Positions 52,701-62,086 are shown, counted from the first letter of the stretch. The stretch is DNA of 64,000 nt from Rhizobacter terrae (GCF_003852895.1 NZ_QUSW01000005.1:186001-250000), one strand, 5' to 3'. The notes: generated from the sequence alone by a model not told the origin. Numbers and translations: made by a program.

Positions 52701-52890
52701 GCCCCGTGGAGCAAGCTTCATCGATCCATGCGCCCGGTAGGTCGAGGTGCCTAGTCAACTAGCGATTTTCGATTTCCATTTCGCCGCCGCTCGCGAAAGG
52801 ACGAAACCAGGAATGCAAAACGTGTGGTGCCTGCTTTGCGGGACACGGAGCCCATGGTCAGCATGGGCATCCGATGTGCCGAACTTCAAC

Positions 52891-53364
52891 TCAGGTGGCG
52901 TTCCTCGACCGACCAAGTACCGAACCGGCCATGACGGCCCCCACCGTCAACACACTCGCCACCAGCAGTTCAGGCAAAGGCAGCCGTCCATCGCCGGCGA
53001 ATATCAGACCGAACAGGGTCAGCACGGCGGCAAGGGCGGCGCCGAGTCGGAGCTCATTCCTCCGGGCGATGCGTGCGCAGACCCACCCGCCCAGGAACGA
53101 GGCCGCCGTTCCGATCACCACGCCCACGAGGCCGATGGTCGTTGTCATCGAGTGCTGGTCGCGCAAGGCCGAGGTGATCTGTTCGTGGCTGAGGCCTTGT
53201 TTGCCCAGGACGAACGCATAGCTGAAGCCAAGAATCGCTCCCCCCACCACCGTGGCCACCATGTCCACGAGGAAGCCCAGTCCGATGGCCTTGATGGGAG
53301 AACCCGGCGGGCGAGGGACGTCCTTCAATTCGGCGGCTGGCGGGATGTAGGGGTTGTTCTGCAT
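52891..53364 (-). CDS. Four-helix membrane protein of unknown function
   Basis: 157 aa with a polar N-terminus rich in Pro (NPYIPPAAELKDVPRPPG) and four hydrophobic segments: AIGLGFLVDMVATVVGGAILGF, TIGLVGVVIGTAASFLGGWVCA, LGAALAAVLTLFGLIFAG and LLVASVLTVGAVMAGSVLG. No family recognised. It lies between the phosphoesterase gene and the RT fusion gene, all in the same orientation, but its higher GC places it with the host backbone rather than with the acquired gene. Confidence 0.65.
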   Translation of the reverse strand: MQNNPYIPPAAELKDVPRPPGSPIKAIGLGFLVDMVATVVGGAILGFSYAFVLGKQGLSHEQITSALRDQHSMTTTIGLVGVVIGTAASFLGGWVCARIARRNELRLGAALAAVLTLFGLIFAGDGRLPLPELLVASVLTVGAVMAGSVLGRSRNAT

Positions 53365-53407
53365 GGATCGATAGAGGGGTTCGGTGAGGCTTGCTCGTCG
53401 TTCGCTT

Positions 53408-54928
53408 TCAGGGCCGATGGACTGGCGCCGCCTTCTTGCCGCGCGATGCTTTCAGCTCATCGATGCGTGAGGAACTCACATTCGCCGACGCCGCCTGATT
53501 GTCCGCCGACAGCCCCTTGCCAACCGCGCTCTTGCCGCCCGAAGCAAAGTAATGCTCCAGGTTCTTCGCCACCTGCGTCCGTACAAACTCCGCCGCATGT
53601 GCCGGGTCGCGAATGTCCCGCGTTCGCAAGGTGTTCCTGTTCTCCGGATGCGGATCAAGATGCACCGACCCATCCAACATCTCCCGCTGCATCGAGTCAA
53701 TGCTCGACGGCTGCACCGGCACCGTGAGGTCGGGCGTGTTGGTCCGCCAGACGAGCCCGGCGGTCTGCGTGAGGTACTTCTTCGTCAGCTTGGCGGCTTG
53801 CGCATCGCGCTGGGTCAGGAAGTCGCCAAGTCCAAACGCCTCGATCACCGACCCTGGAATGCTGGAATGGCTGTAGACGGTGGAATCCACCTGCGGCTTG
53901 AACCACGGCGACACCAGGATGCAGGGCACGCGCAGCCCCAGCCGCTTGAAATCGAACGGCACCAGGAAGGGCTGGTCCATGCGGCCCGCAATGCCATCGG
54001 GTGACACCGTGGCCGGCGGCTGCACGTGGTCGTAGTAGCCGCCGTGCTCATCCCAAACCACGATGAACAAGGTCTTCTTCCAAACGTCCTGATGCGAACG
54101 CAGTGCGCTGTAGACGTCGGCCACGAGCTTCTCGGCCGGGCGCACGTCCTGCGGCGCGTGCATGCTGTTGACCGCTTGTGTGGGCGTCGAGAGGAACGCC
54201 GGTGTGATGAACGAGTAGGTGGCCAGCTGGTCGGCGGCCACGTCGTTGAGGAAGTTCGTCTCGAAGCGGACGTTGTTCGCGACCGTCTTCTTGAGGTTGG
54301 GATACAGCTCCAGCACGTCGTTGTTGTCGTGGTAGTAGACGCGCCAGCTCTTGCCGGCCGTGGCGTTGATGCGGTCGTACAGCGTCTTGCAGGTGAACTT
54401 GGGTTTCCAGTCCGCGTTGTAGGTGTAGCCCTGCGAAGTGGCTGCGTGCACGAAGGCCCGGTTGGGCATGGTCGGGCCCGGCACATCGGCGAACCAGTGG
54501 TCGCACAGCACGAAATTCTTGGCCAGGGTGGACAGCACCGGCAACTGCACCGGGTCGAAGACGTTCATGACCTGCTGGATCTCGCTGTCGACCGGATCGC
54601 GCTTCAGGTCGTACTGCAGCGAGGTCTTGAACGAGGCGGCGAAGCCGCTGAGGTCGGCTTTCGACGCCGCCACGCTGGCCGGCTGGCTGGCCTTGCCGAA
54701 GAGCTGTTCGTTGACTTGCTTGAGCGAGTGCGATGGGCCTTCGCCCACCGAGGTGAAGTCACCGCCGCGCCTCGACCTGAAGGCCTTGGAGGTCTTGTCG
54801 CCCGGGGTGAGGTAGTTGACGGCGCCCTTGGCGGGCAGGCCTTCGCCGATGCCCAGGTAGCCGAACAGATGGTCGAACGACCGGTTCTCCAGCATCAGCA
54901 CGACGACGTGCTCGAAGAGCAGTGACAT
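53408..54928 (-). CDS. Alkaline phosphatase-like phosphoesterase (phospholipase C/AcpA family)
   Basis: 506 aa from an ATG with GGAGGAAG directly upstream; the longer frame to 55045 is not supported. Metal-site motifs of the phosphoesterase family are clear: VVVLMLENRSFDHLFGYL, LCDHWFADVPGPTMPNRAF, and FIVVWDEHGGYYDHVQPPATV. The protein begins directly at the first strand without a signal peptide, although most relatives are exported, often by Tat; either this one is cytosolic or exported by another route. Substrate may be a phospholipid or phosphomonoester. Confidence 0.85.
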   Translation of the reverse strand: MSLLFEHVVVLMLENRSFDHLFGYLGIGEGLPAKGAVNYLTPGDKTSKAFRSRRGGDFTSVGEGPSHSLKQVNEQLFGKASQPASVAASKADLSGFAASFKTSLQYDLKRDPVDSEIQQVMNVFDPVQLPVLSTLAKNFVLCDHWFADVPGPTMPNRAFVHAATSQGYTYNADWKPKFTCKTLYDRINATAGKSWRVYYHDNNDVLELYPNLKKTVANNVRFETNFLNDVAADQLATYSFITPAFLSTPTQAVNSMHAPQDVRPAEKLVADVYSALRSHQDVWKKTLFIVVWDEHGGYYDHVQPPATVSPDGIAGRMDQPFLVPFDFKRLGLRVPCILVSPWFKPQVDSTVYSHSSIPGSVIEAFGLGDFLTQRDAQAAKLTKKYLTQTAGLVWRTNTPDLTVPVQPSSIDSMQREMLDGSVHLDPHPENRNTLRTRDIRDPAHAAEFVRTQVAKNLEHYFASGGKSAVGKGLSADNQAASANVSSSRIDELKASRGKKAAPVHRP

Positions 54929-55081
54929 GGCTTCCTCCGCCCGAAAGCTGTGCATAGGAAGCCATGCCGGGAGTCTGTGTCCCGCTGTGCCTGGCGTCCT
55001 CCCTTTGACGGCCGGTGGACCGTCGGGCGGACGATAGCGCCGCACGCGGCGATTTGCAATGCCGGCCGGGTGGCGAAGCGG

Positions 55082-55528
55082 CTACGCGCGCAGGTGGCGT
55101 TCCTTGTCCACCGGCGCTGGTTCAGGCACGTCGGCCATCTTGCCGTCCAGCCATCCGGACACCAGCAGCAATGCAATCCCGAGCACGGACAGCAGCAGGG
55201 TGAGGCCTGGATCACCATCGCCGGTGCGCAGCCAGAGGTTGACGAAGTACAAGGCCACCACCATGAGGTTGATGCCCGCGTGGATCAACGCCGTGCAATG
55301 GAGGCCGCCCTTGAGCAACAGCATGTCGACGAGGCCGGGGCCGGCCACGACCAGTGCCATCGCGAGGCCGGCGGCCATGGTGTACAGCGCCAGCACCGGC
55401 CAATGGGAATTTGGGCTGCCAGTGGCGTGCGCCACGTCGCACATCAAGGACATCAGCCACAGCCCGAAGGGCATGGCGGCCAGCATCGGGTGAATCGGAT
55501 GCGTCTCGATGTTGGCCGGCGTTTCCAA
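55082..55528 (-). CDS. DUF2231-family membrane protein
   Basis: About 148 aa with four membrane helices: the HPIHPMLAAMPFGLWLMSLMCDV signature with paired histidines, a second helix (VLALYTMAAGLAMALVVAGPG), HAGINLMVVALYFVNLWL and LTLLLSVLGIALLLVSGWL. The best start is a TTG at 55528 with GGAG seven bases before it; a TTG at 55543 is the longer option. No ATG is available before the HPIHP motif. Function unknown; the histidines may bind heme or metal. Confidence 0.75.
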   Translation of the reverse strand: METPANIETHPIHPMLAAMPFGLWLMSLMCDVAHATGSPNSHWPVLALYTMAAGLAMALVVAGPGLVDMLLLKGGLHCTALIHAGINLMVVALYFVNLWLRTGDGDPGLTLLLSVLGIALLLVSGWLDGKMADVPEPAPVDKERHLRA

Positions 55529-55592
55529 ATGCAGTCTCCGCAAGTCGTGGATGCGCTGGAAGCAGCAATCCGTGTTCCCTGCACGGCACGTG

Positions 55593-56477
55593 TCAGCCGG
55601 TTGCCGTCAACTGCTCACTGAGGTGATCGATGAACACCCGCGTCTTCGGCGCCAGGTGCCGGCTCGAATTCCAGATGGCGCGGTACTGCCCGTCCACGAA
55701 TGCCTCGCGGCCGAGCACGATGCGCAGCCGGCCGTCGGCCAGTGCATCGCGGGCGAGGAAGTCCGGCATGCAGGCCAGCCCCAAGCCGCGCAGGCAGGCG
55801 CCGAGCACGGCTTCCATGTTGTTGAAGGCCAGCACGGTCTTCGGATGAACCTGTCCGTCGGCCAGCATCGGCCAGTCCAGCAGCTTGCCGGTGTTCGGAT
55901 GCCGGAACCGGATGGCCGAATGCGCCGGCAAGTCCGCCATGCCGGCCGGCTCGCCGTGCCGCGAGAGGTAGTCGGGTGAGGCGCACAGCTGCAGCCTGAA
56001 GGCCTGCAGCGGCCGCGACACCAGCCGCGAATCCGGCAGTTCGCCGCTGCGGATGGCCACGTCGATGCCTTCTTCGATGAGGTCCACGCTGCGGTCGGTG
56101 AAATGCACGTCCAGTTCGACGTCCGGGTAGCGGGCCATGAAGTCCGGGATCATCGGAAGCAGGAAATGGTGGCCCACGATGGGCGCGCTGACGCGCAGCC
56201 TGCCGCGGGGTGCATCCGAGGCCTGCGAGAGCAGGGCATGCGCGTCTTCCAGTTCGTCGAGGATGCGCCGGCAGCGCTCGTGGAACTGCTGCCCTTCGGC
56301 CGTGAGGCGGATGCTGCGCGTGCTGCGCTGGAGCAGCCGCACGCCGAGTTCGTCTTCCAGCCGCGTCACGCTCTTGCCCACGGCCGATGCGGAGATCTCC
56401 AATGCACGGCCCGCTGCCGCGAAGCTGCCGAGGTCGGCCGTCTTCACGAAGGCCAGCATGCCCGTGAGCTTGTCCAT
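55593..56477 (-). CDS. LysR-family transcriptional regulator
   Basis: 294 aa. N-terminal LysR HTH: MLAFVKTADLGSFAAAGRALEISASAVGKSVTRLEDELGVRLLQRSTRSIRLT. The effector domain includes GRLRVSAPIVGHHFLLPMIPDFMARYPDVELDVHFTDRSVDLIEEGIDVAIRSG, typical of the CrgA-like subgroup. The ATG at 56477 is the proper start; the longer frame to 56711 crosses the divergent promoter. The divergent GNAT gene and a palindrome at 56501 in the gap suggest the pair are co-controlled. Confidence 0.9.
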   Translation of the reverse strand: MDKLTGMLAFVKTADLGSFAAAGRALEISASAVGKSVTRLEDELGVRLLQRSTRSIRLTAEGQQFHERCRRILDELEDAHALLSQASDAPRGRLRVSAPIVGHHFLLPMIPDFMARYPDVELDVHFTDRSVDLIEEGIDVAIRSGELPDSRLVSRPLQAFRLQLCASPDYLSRHGEPAGMADLPAHSAIRFRHPNTGKLLDWPMLADGQVHPKTVLAFNNMEAVLGACLRGLGLACMPDFLARDALADGRLRIVLGREAFVDGQYRAIWNSSRHLAPKTRVFIDHLSEQLTATG

Positions 56478-56500
56478 GAATGCGTCGATTGCAGCGTTTC

Positions 56501-56519
56501 GTTCCGCAATGAACGGAAC
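56501..56519. promoter_or_regulatory. LysR-type binding site GTTCCG-N7-CGGAAC
   Basis: Perfect 6-bp arms and the T-N11-A form expected of a LysR recognition site, placed 24 bp before the LysR start and 68 bp before the divergent GNAT start. Confidence 0.65.
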
Positions 56520-56586
56520 ACGAGGGCCTGTCTTGCAGGCGCGGGCTAGTTTAGCCTTCGGGTCCTCAACCGCCGTTCGGATTTCA

Positions 56587-57111
56587 ATGCCCCTGGCCTT
56601 CGTCATCGCCCATCCCGTCGAACACCGCGAGACGATCCTGCGGCTGAATGTCGAGTACCTGGACTGGGTCCGCGAGGGCATCGTCCGCATGTTCGGCTCG
56701 CACGCGCTCACGTCGTTTCACACCTCGGTGCAGGAGGATGCATCGGCCACCCTTGAGAAACTGTGCCGGGCGGATGCGCCGGAGGGCGTGTTCTACCTCC
56801 TCGAATTGCAGGACCAGCCCGTGGGCATGTGTGCCTTGCGCCGGTTGCACGGCGACGTGGCGGAGTTCAAGCGTGTGTACATCCGCCAGGCCTTTCGCGG
56901 CATGGGCCTGGGCCGGGTCGTGCTGCAGCGGCTGCTGTCGGACGCTCGGGCCTTGGGCTGCCGCACCGTGTGCCTGGACACCGCCGAGTTCATGCATGCC
57001 GCCCGACGGCTGTACCTGGCCCATGGTTTCGTCGATTGCCTGCCGCACGGCGATGTCGAGGTGCCGCGCGCATTCCACCACCGCTGGCATTTCATGCAGC
57101 GTTCGGTCTGA
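56587..57111 (+). CDS. GNAT-family N-acetyltransferase
   Basis: 174 aa. The acetyl-CoA site is in RVYIRQAFRGMGLGRVVLQRLL (a Q/R-x-x-G-x-G/A version), followed by CLDTAEFMHAARRLYLAHGF. These transfer acetyl groups to amines of unknown identity here. It starts with MPLAFVIAHPVEHRETIL. It is divergent from a LysR regulator and is followed 17 bp later by an ABC permease gene. Confidence 0.85.
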   Translation: MPLAFVIAHPVEHRETILRLNVEYLDWVREGIVRMFGSHALTSFHTSVQEDASATLEKLCRADAPEGVFYLLELQDQPVGMCALRRLHGDVAEFKRVYIRQAFRGMGLGRVVLQRLLSDARALGCRTVCLDTAEFMHAARRLYLAHGFVDCLPHGDVEVPRAFHHRWHFMQRSV

Positions 57112-57128
57112 CCGGCGCGGCGTCTTCC

Positions 57129-58187
57129 ATGAACTCACAGGCATTGCGTCTGCAGTACGGACTCGCCGGCTCGCTGCTGGTCCTGCCCTTGCTGCTTCAG
57201 CTCCTGGGTGACCACTGGGTCCGCACAGCCGACACCTGCCTGCTCTACGTCATGCTGGCGCTGGGGCTGAACGTGGTGGTGGGCTGCGCGGGCCTGCTGG
57301 ACCTGGGCTACGTCGCCTTCTATGCACTGGGTGCCTACCTGTTCGCGTTGCTGGCCTCGCCGCACCTCACCGAGCACTTCAGCTGGATCGCCGCGATGTT
57401 CCCTGCCGGATTGCATGCGCCGTGGTGGATGGTCATCCCGCTGGGAGCGTTGCTGGCCGCGGGCCTGGGTGTACTGCTGGGGGCGCCCACCCTCAAGCTG
57501 CGCGGCGACTACCTCGCGATGGTGACGCTGGGCTTCGGCGAGATCGTGCGCATCCTCATCGTCAACATGGGGCATCCGGTCAACATCACCGATGGGTCCA
57601 AGGGCCTCGGGCAACTCGACCCGATCCGCGTCTTCGGGCTGGACCTCAGCCGGCCGCTGCACCTCGGGCCCTGGCAGTTGGCGCCGGTCACGCTGCACTA
57701 CTACCTGTTTCTCTCGCTGGTGGGCCTCACGGTGCTCGTGTGCCACCGGCTGCAGCATTCACGCATCGGCCGTGCGTGGATGGCCATGCGCGACGACGAA
57801 CTGGCGGCCGAAGCCATGGGCATTCCACTGCGCGACATGAAGCTGCTGGCGTTCGCCGTCGGTGCCAGCTTCGGCGGCATCACGGGCGCGATGTTCGGCA
57901 GCTTCCAGGGCTTCATCTCGCCCGAGGCCTTCAGCCTGCAGGAATCGGTGCTGATCCTTGCGATGGTGGTGTTCGGCGGCATCGGTCACATCCCCGGCGT
58001 GGTGCTGGGGGCCGTGCTGCTCACGGCCCTGCCGGAACTGCTGCGCTATGTGGTGGTGCCGCTGCAGGCGGCCACCGATGGAAGGATCGACGCCGGCATG
58101 CTGCGGCCCTTGCTGATCGCGATGGCGATGATCCTCACCATGCTGTGGCGCACGCAGGGCCTGTGGCCGGCGCCATCGAGGGCCTAG
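57129..58187 (+). CDS. Orphan HAAT ABC permease (LivM type)
   Basis: 352 aa with about nine helices and LivM motifs: YVMLALGLNVVVGCAGLLDLGYVAFYALGAY, LRGDYLAMVTLGFGEIVRILIVN, and AMRDDELAAEAMGIPLRDMKLLAFAVGASFGGITGAMFGS. No livH, livG, livF or binding-protein gene is adjacent; the nearest relevant gene is the LivJ-like one at 60974. It converges on the small gene at 58184 with a four-base overlap. It may work with components elsewhere or be a leftover. Confidence 0.88.
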   Translation: MNSQALRLQYGLAGSLLVLPLLLQLLGDHWVRTADTCLLYVMLALGLNVVVGCAGLLDLGYVAFYALGAYLFALLASPHLTEHFSWIAAMFPAGLHAPWWMVIPLGALLAAGLGVLLGAPTLKLRGDYLAMVTLGFGEIVRILIVNMGHPVNITDGSKGLGQLDPIRVFGLDLSRPLHLGPWQLAPVTLHYYLFLSLVGLTVLVCHRLQHSRIGRAWMAMRDDELAAEAMGIPLRDMKLLAFAVGASFGGITGAMFGSFQGFISPEAFSLQESVLILAMVVFGGIGHIPGVVLGAVLLTALPELLRYVVVPLQAATDGRIDAGMLRPLLIAMAMILTMLWRTQGLWPAPSRA

Positions 58188-58459
58188 GGTGACGGGCCTG
58201 CACCGTCAACTTCCAGCGCATCGATTTGCGCCACCACCGCATCACGCACCACTTCCTCCGCGACGGACGCGATGCCGGGCGACGACAGCGGGATGGACCC
58301 GTCCAGCCGCCACTCGCCATCGGCGCCGTTCCTCACCGTCGCGCTCCAGGTGATGGCATGGGTGTCCACGTCGTAGTCGGCGTGGTAGGTGTAGACCTGC
58401 GAGGTCGCGGCGTGCTCGTGCCTGGTTTCCCCGATCTGCATCCTGGCCTCCGGCGTCAT
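58184..58459 (-). CDS. Small hypothetical protein
   Basis: 91 aa. The ATG overlaps the stop of the GlsB-type gene (ATGA), which argues for a genuine coupled gene. Sequence such as SQVYTYHADYDVDTHAITWSATV and the acidic IASVAEEVVRDAVVAQIDALEVDG is soluble and shows no motif I recognise. Its last four bases overlap the convergent LivM-like stop. Confidence 0.5.
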   Translation of the reverse strand: MTPEARMQIGETRHEHAATSQVYTYHADYDVDTHAITWSATVRNGADGEWRLDGSIPLSSPGIASVAEEVVRDAVVAQIDALEVDGAGPSP

Positions 58460-58713
58460 CGCAGTCGGCGCAGCAGGTTCACCACCGCGAGCAGGATGAT
58501 GGCGCCCAGCAGCGACACGATCAGGCTGGGCAGGCTGAAGTCATGCGCGTTGATGGTGCCGCCACCCAGGTAAGGCGACAGCAGCCAGCCGCCGATGAAG
58601 GCACCCACGATGCCGACCACGACGTTCATGAGGACGCCCTCAGGCGTGCGCATGAGCATGCTGGCAACCCAGCCGATGAGTCCGCCCACCACGAGCCAGA
58701 TGATGATGTTCAT
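58456..58713 (-). CDS. GlsB/YeaQ/YmgE-family membrane protein
   Basis: 85 aa with three membrane helices and the family motifs LVVGGLIGWVASMLMRT, NVVVGIVGAFIGGWLLSPYLGG and LPSLIVSLLGAIILLAVVNLLRR. It is the more canonical of the two members in the window and coupled to the small downstream gene. General stress-associated family with no clear biochemical role. Confidence 0.9.
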   Translation of the reverse strand: MNIIIWLVVGGLIGWVASMLMRTPEGVLMNVVVGIVGAFIGGWLLSPYLGGGTINAHDFSLPSLIVSLLGAIILLAVVNLLRRLR

Positions 58714-58804
58714 GGAACCACTCCTTCAGTTGTTTGCCTGAAGGCTAGTGGTCCGTGCTTCGGAATGCAGCCGGTCAAGGCCGCAAGGTCGCGTCGGCCT
58801 CGTC

Positions 58805-60901
58805 CTACTCGCCCGGGTTCTCGGTGTCGCGCGCGGCGCGCAGTGCGGGCAGCCACTTCTCCAGCTCGCGCCGCAGCTGCTCCAGCATGATGGGCTTGCT
58901 GAGAAAGCCGTCCATGCCCGCGGCGCGAGCCATCTGCGCATCGCTCTCCAGCGCGTGGGCCGTCAAGGCGATGATGGGAAAGTGCGGCAGCACGCCGTCG
59001 CGCTGCATCGCGCGCATGCGCCGCGCGGCTTCCAGGCCATCCATGCCGGGCATCTGCAGGTCCATCAGCACGAGCGACGGCGTTGATTCCCCCACGCAGG
59101 CGAGCGCGTCCTCGCCGTTCTCGGCCATGCGCGAGGGCAGGCCCAGCGCGCGCAGGAACTCCTCGCCGATGAGGCGGTTCACTTCGTTGTCTTCCACCAT
59201 CAGCACCGGTGCCAGGGTGGCCAGCGCCGTGGCCTTGAGCTCGATCCTGGGTTCGGACTTCGCGGTCCGCTCGCCGGTGAGCAGGCGCAGGTCGCGCGGC
59301 GTGAGCGGCAGCAGCACCAGCGGAATCTGCAGGTTGCGGGCCATGCGCTCGAAGCGCGTGTTCAGCCAGTCCGCGCGAACCAGCAGCGCGATGCGGGCAT
59401 GCGGCAGCGCGGCGCGCAGCGAGTGCAGGTCTGCGTCGGCATCCAGCACGTGTTCGGGAATCATCACCAGCCGCGGCTGGCGCTCCGCCGGCGTGGAGCG
59501 CGCATGCACGATCGCCTCGGGCACGCCTTGCAGGTGGGTGGAGGTCCAGCCCAGGCGCTTCAGGCGCTCGGCCATCAGCAGCGCAGGCCGTTCGCGCTTG
59601 TAGAGCAGCCAGGCGTGCCCCGGCGGCGGGTCGGCCAGCGGATGCGGGTCGCGTGCCACCTTCAGCGGCAGCTCGACGGTGAACACCGTGCCTGTGCCCT
59701 GCGAGCTGCGGGCGCTGATGTCTCCGCCCATGGCCTGCGCCAGGCCACGGGCGATCGTGAGGCCCAGTCCCGTGCCGCCGTGGCGGCGCGCGGCGCTGGT
59801 GTCGCCTTGCTCGAAGGCGTCGAACAGCCGCGCCAGCTCGCCGGGGGCGATGCCCGGCCCGCTGTCTTCCACGCTCAGCAAGGCGATGCAGTCGTCGCCT
59901 TCGGTGGCGCGCACCTCGGCGGCGATCTTCACGTACCCGTGTTCGGTGAACTTCGCGGCGTTGCCGATCAGGTTGGTCATCACCTGCCGCGTGCGCGCCG
60001 CATCGCCGTGCACCCAGGTGATGTCGCCCTGGTAGTCGTACTGCATGGACAGGCCCTTCTCGCGCACCAGCGGCACGACCGAGCGCATGGCCTCGGCCAT
60101 CGCGTCGGAGAGGTCGAAGGGCTCGGTGTTGATGGGCAGCCGCTCGGCCTCGATGCGCGAGACGTCCAGCACGTTGTTGATGACCTGCAGCAGGGCCTGG
60201 CCCGACTGCATGGCGACCTCCAGGTAGCGCCGCTCCGAGGTCGATTGCGTGACCCGCAGGGCCAGCTCGTTGAGCCCGAGGATGCCGTTGAGCGGCGTGC
60301 GGATCTCATGGCTCATGTGCGCCAGGAAGCGCGACTTCGCCTGGTTGGCCGCGTCCGCCTCGCGGCGCTGGCGCTGGGCTTCCTCCAGCGCGGCGGTGAG
60401 GCTGGCGGTGCGCTCGCGCACCTCGTCCTCCAGCTGCCGGCGCTGCTGTTCGAGCAGCAGCAGGGCGTCTTTCTCGAGGGTGACGTCGCTCACCGCGCCG
60501 GTGATGAGCTCCGGTTCGCCGTCCTCGCCCAGCCACACGCGGCCGCGCCCGCGCAGCCAGCGCCACTTGCCGTAGCGGTCGAGGAAGCGCCCCTCGTAGG
60601 AGAAGCTGCCGCGCTGGCGGATCGCCTCGTCGTACTGCGACAGGAAGGCCTCGCGGTCCTGCGGATGCAGCCGCGCGTTGACCACGTCGCGGTCGTCGGG
60701 CAGCTCGCCATCGGCAAAGCCCAGCAGCTCGCGGAAGCTGCGCGAGTACCAGCTGACGTTGGTGCGCAGGTTGCGCTCCCAGAATCCATCGCGCGAGCCG
60801 ATGAGTGCGCGCTCCATCCGGCGCACCCGCTCCGCGTCGTCGATGCCTGCCTCGCCGAGGCCCAACTTGTGGCGAAGATCGGCCAAGGGCCTGTCATTCA
60901 T
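58805..60901 (-). CDS. Hybrid sensor histidine kinase/response regulator
   Basis: 698 aa, no membrane segment, so a soluble cytoplasmic sensor. A PAS/PAC sensor (about 30-145; WYSRSFRELLGFADGEL, GRFLDRYGKWRWLRGRGR), a coiled coil (about 145-190), the HisKA box FLAHMSHEIRTPLNG (H198), an HATPase domain with NLIGNAAKFTEHG, DSGPGIAPGEL and GGTGLGLTIA, a degenerate receiver-like region (about 440-545), and a true receiver with phospho-acceptor D614 in LVLMDLQMPGMDG and the Lys in LSKP. A second output partner is not adjacent. Signal unknown. Confidence 0.9.
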   Translation of the reverse strand: MNDRPLADLRHKLGLGEAGIDDAERVRRMERALIGSRDGFWERNLRTNVSWYSRSFRELLGFADGELPDDRDVVNARLHPQDREAFLSQYDEAIRQRGSFSYEGRFLDRYGKWRWLRGRGRVWLGEDGEPELITGAVSDVTLEKDALLLLEQQRRQLEDEVRERTASLTAALEEAQRQRREADAANQAKSRFLAHMSHEIRTPLNGILGLNELALRVTQSTSERRYLEVAMQSGQALLQVINNVLDVSRIEAERLPINTEPFDLSDAMAEAMRSVVPLVREKGLSMQYDYQGDITWVHGDAARTRQVMTNLIGNAAKFTEHGYVKIAAEVRATEGDDCIALLSVEDSGPGIAPGELARLFDAFEQGDTSAARRHGGTGLGLTIARGLAQAMGGDISARSSQGTGTVFTVELPLKVARDPHPLADPPPGHAWLLYKRERPALLMAERLKRLGWTSTHLQGVPEAIVHARSTPAERQPRLVMIPEHVLDADADLHSLRAALPHARIALLVRADWLNTRFERMARNLQIPLVLLPLTPRDLRLLTGERTAKSEPRIELKATALATLAPVLMVEDNEVNRLIGEEFLRALGLPSRMAENGEDALACVGESTPSLVLMDLQMPGMDGLEAARRMRAMQRDGVLPHFPIIALTAHALESDAQMARAAGMDGFLSKPIMLEQLRRELEKWLPALRAARDTENPGE

Positions 60902-60973
60902 CGCACCACTTTACGCGCCGTCCTGGTGCGTGCTTCTCCTGGAAACGCCTAGTACCAAACCGGCCGCGGGACC

Positions 60974-62086
60974 TTAGCGGCGGAACTTCCCGTCGGGTCC
61001 GATGATGGACAGGTCCGCGTATTCCAGCCCGGTGTGGTCGTTGGGGCCGTAGGTCACTTCCAGTCCGCCGATGTCCACTTTCTTCATGCCCTCCATGGCC
61101 AGCCGCAGCTTGTCGCGGGTGGGGTTGGCGCCGGCGCGCTTGAGGCCTTCCACCAGCACCTTGGCACCGGCATAGCCTTCGAGCATGGCCGGCGACACGT
61201 CGGCGATGCCTTTCTTCGCCGCCAGGTCGCTGGCCTCCTTCACGATGGGCGCGGCCAGCGAGCGTTCATAGGGGAAGATCTGCGACACGATGGTGCCGCG
61301 CGCGTACTCGCCCATCTGCTTGATGAAGCCGCCGGACGCGTTGTTGGAGACGGTGACGATCTGCGCCTTCGATCCGGCGGTGCGAAGCAGCCGGGTGGCA
61401 TCCGATACCGCGCCCGCCGAGCCGATGATGAACACGGCTTGCGTCTGCTGTGTCGTGACCTTTTGCACGAGGCTGGCAAAGTCGGGCTTCGTGCGGTCGA
61501 ACTTCTCGACGAACACCGGCTTGATCTTCGCCTTGTCGAAGCCCTTCTGCGCGCCGGTGGCGCAGTCGGCGCCGAAGGTGTCGTCCACGTGCACCAGCGC
61601 GATGTGCGTGACGCCGATGCTGGTCAGGTGCGTGATGGCCTTCTCCGCCTCGCGCTGGTAGGTGGCGCGCACATTGAAGATCCAGGGGTTCACCGGCTTG
61701 TGCAGGATCATCGCGCCGGTGGATGGCGCCACCAGCGGCACCTTGTACTTCTCCAGCAGCGGCTTGATGGCTTCGGTGTGCGGCGTGCCGCGGTTCATGA
61801 ACAGCGCGATGGCGTTCTTCTCGGTGATGAGCTTCTCCGCGTTTTCCGCTGCCAGCTTGGGCTCGAACTTGTCGTCCAGCGAGACGAGCTGCACGCGCTG
61901 GCCGTTCACGCCGCCCTGTTCGTTGATCCAGTCGATGTAGAGCTTCGCCCCATCGGTGTTTTCCTTGACGCCCGCCGCGGCGGGGCCGGTGAACCCGGAG
62001 GTCTGGCCGATGACGATGTCGGCGTGGGCGGTGGCCGAGGCCAGGATCGAGCAGGCGAGGACGAGGGCGCGTGCCGTGGGCTTCAT
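60974..62086 (-). CDS. HAAT-family ABC substrate-binding protein (LivJ-like), orphan
   Basis: 370 aa. The signal peptide ALVLACSILASATAHA precedes IVIGQTSGFTGPAAAGVKENTDGAKLYIDWINEQGG, VNGQRVQLVSLDDKFEPKLAAENAEKLI, and HVDDTFGADCATGAQKGFDKAKIK, the usual two-lobe receptor. No transporter genes flank it. It could supply the orphan permease at 57129, or it may have a sensory role with the hybrid kinase gene 72 bp downstream in the same orientation; both are inferences. Several ligand classes (amino acids, amides, aromatics) are possible. Confidence 0.88.
   Translation of the reverse strand: MKPTARALVLACSILASATAHADIVIGQTSGFTGPAAAGVKENTDGAKLYIDWINEQGGVNGQRVQLVSLDDKFEPKLAAENAEKLITEKNAIALFMNRGTPHTEAIKPLLEKYKVPLVAPSTGAMILHKPVNPWIFNVRATYQREAEKAITHLTSIGVTHIALVHVDDTFGADCATGAQKGFDKAKIKPVFVEKFDRTKPDFASLVQKVTTQQTQAVFIIGSAGAVSDATRLLRTAGSKAQIVTVSNNASGGFIKQMGEYARGTIVSQIFPYERSLAAPIVKEASDLAAKKGIADVSPAMLEGYAGAKVLVEGLKRAGANPTRDKLRLAMEGMKKVDIGGLEVTYGPNDHTGLEYADLSIIGPDGKFRR

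Noticed and set aside
52568-52714. TTG start adding 49 residues to the RT fusion protein
   Set aside because: No ribosome site, and the added residues precede the usual DnaG-like N-terminus; the GTG at 52567 has a strong GGAAGG site. Kept as an alternative only.
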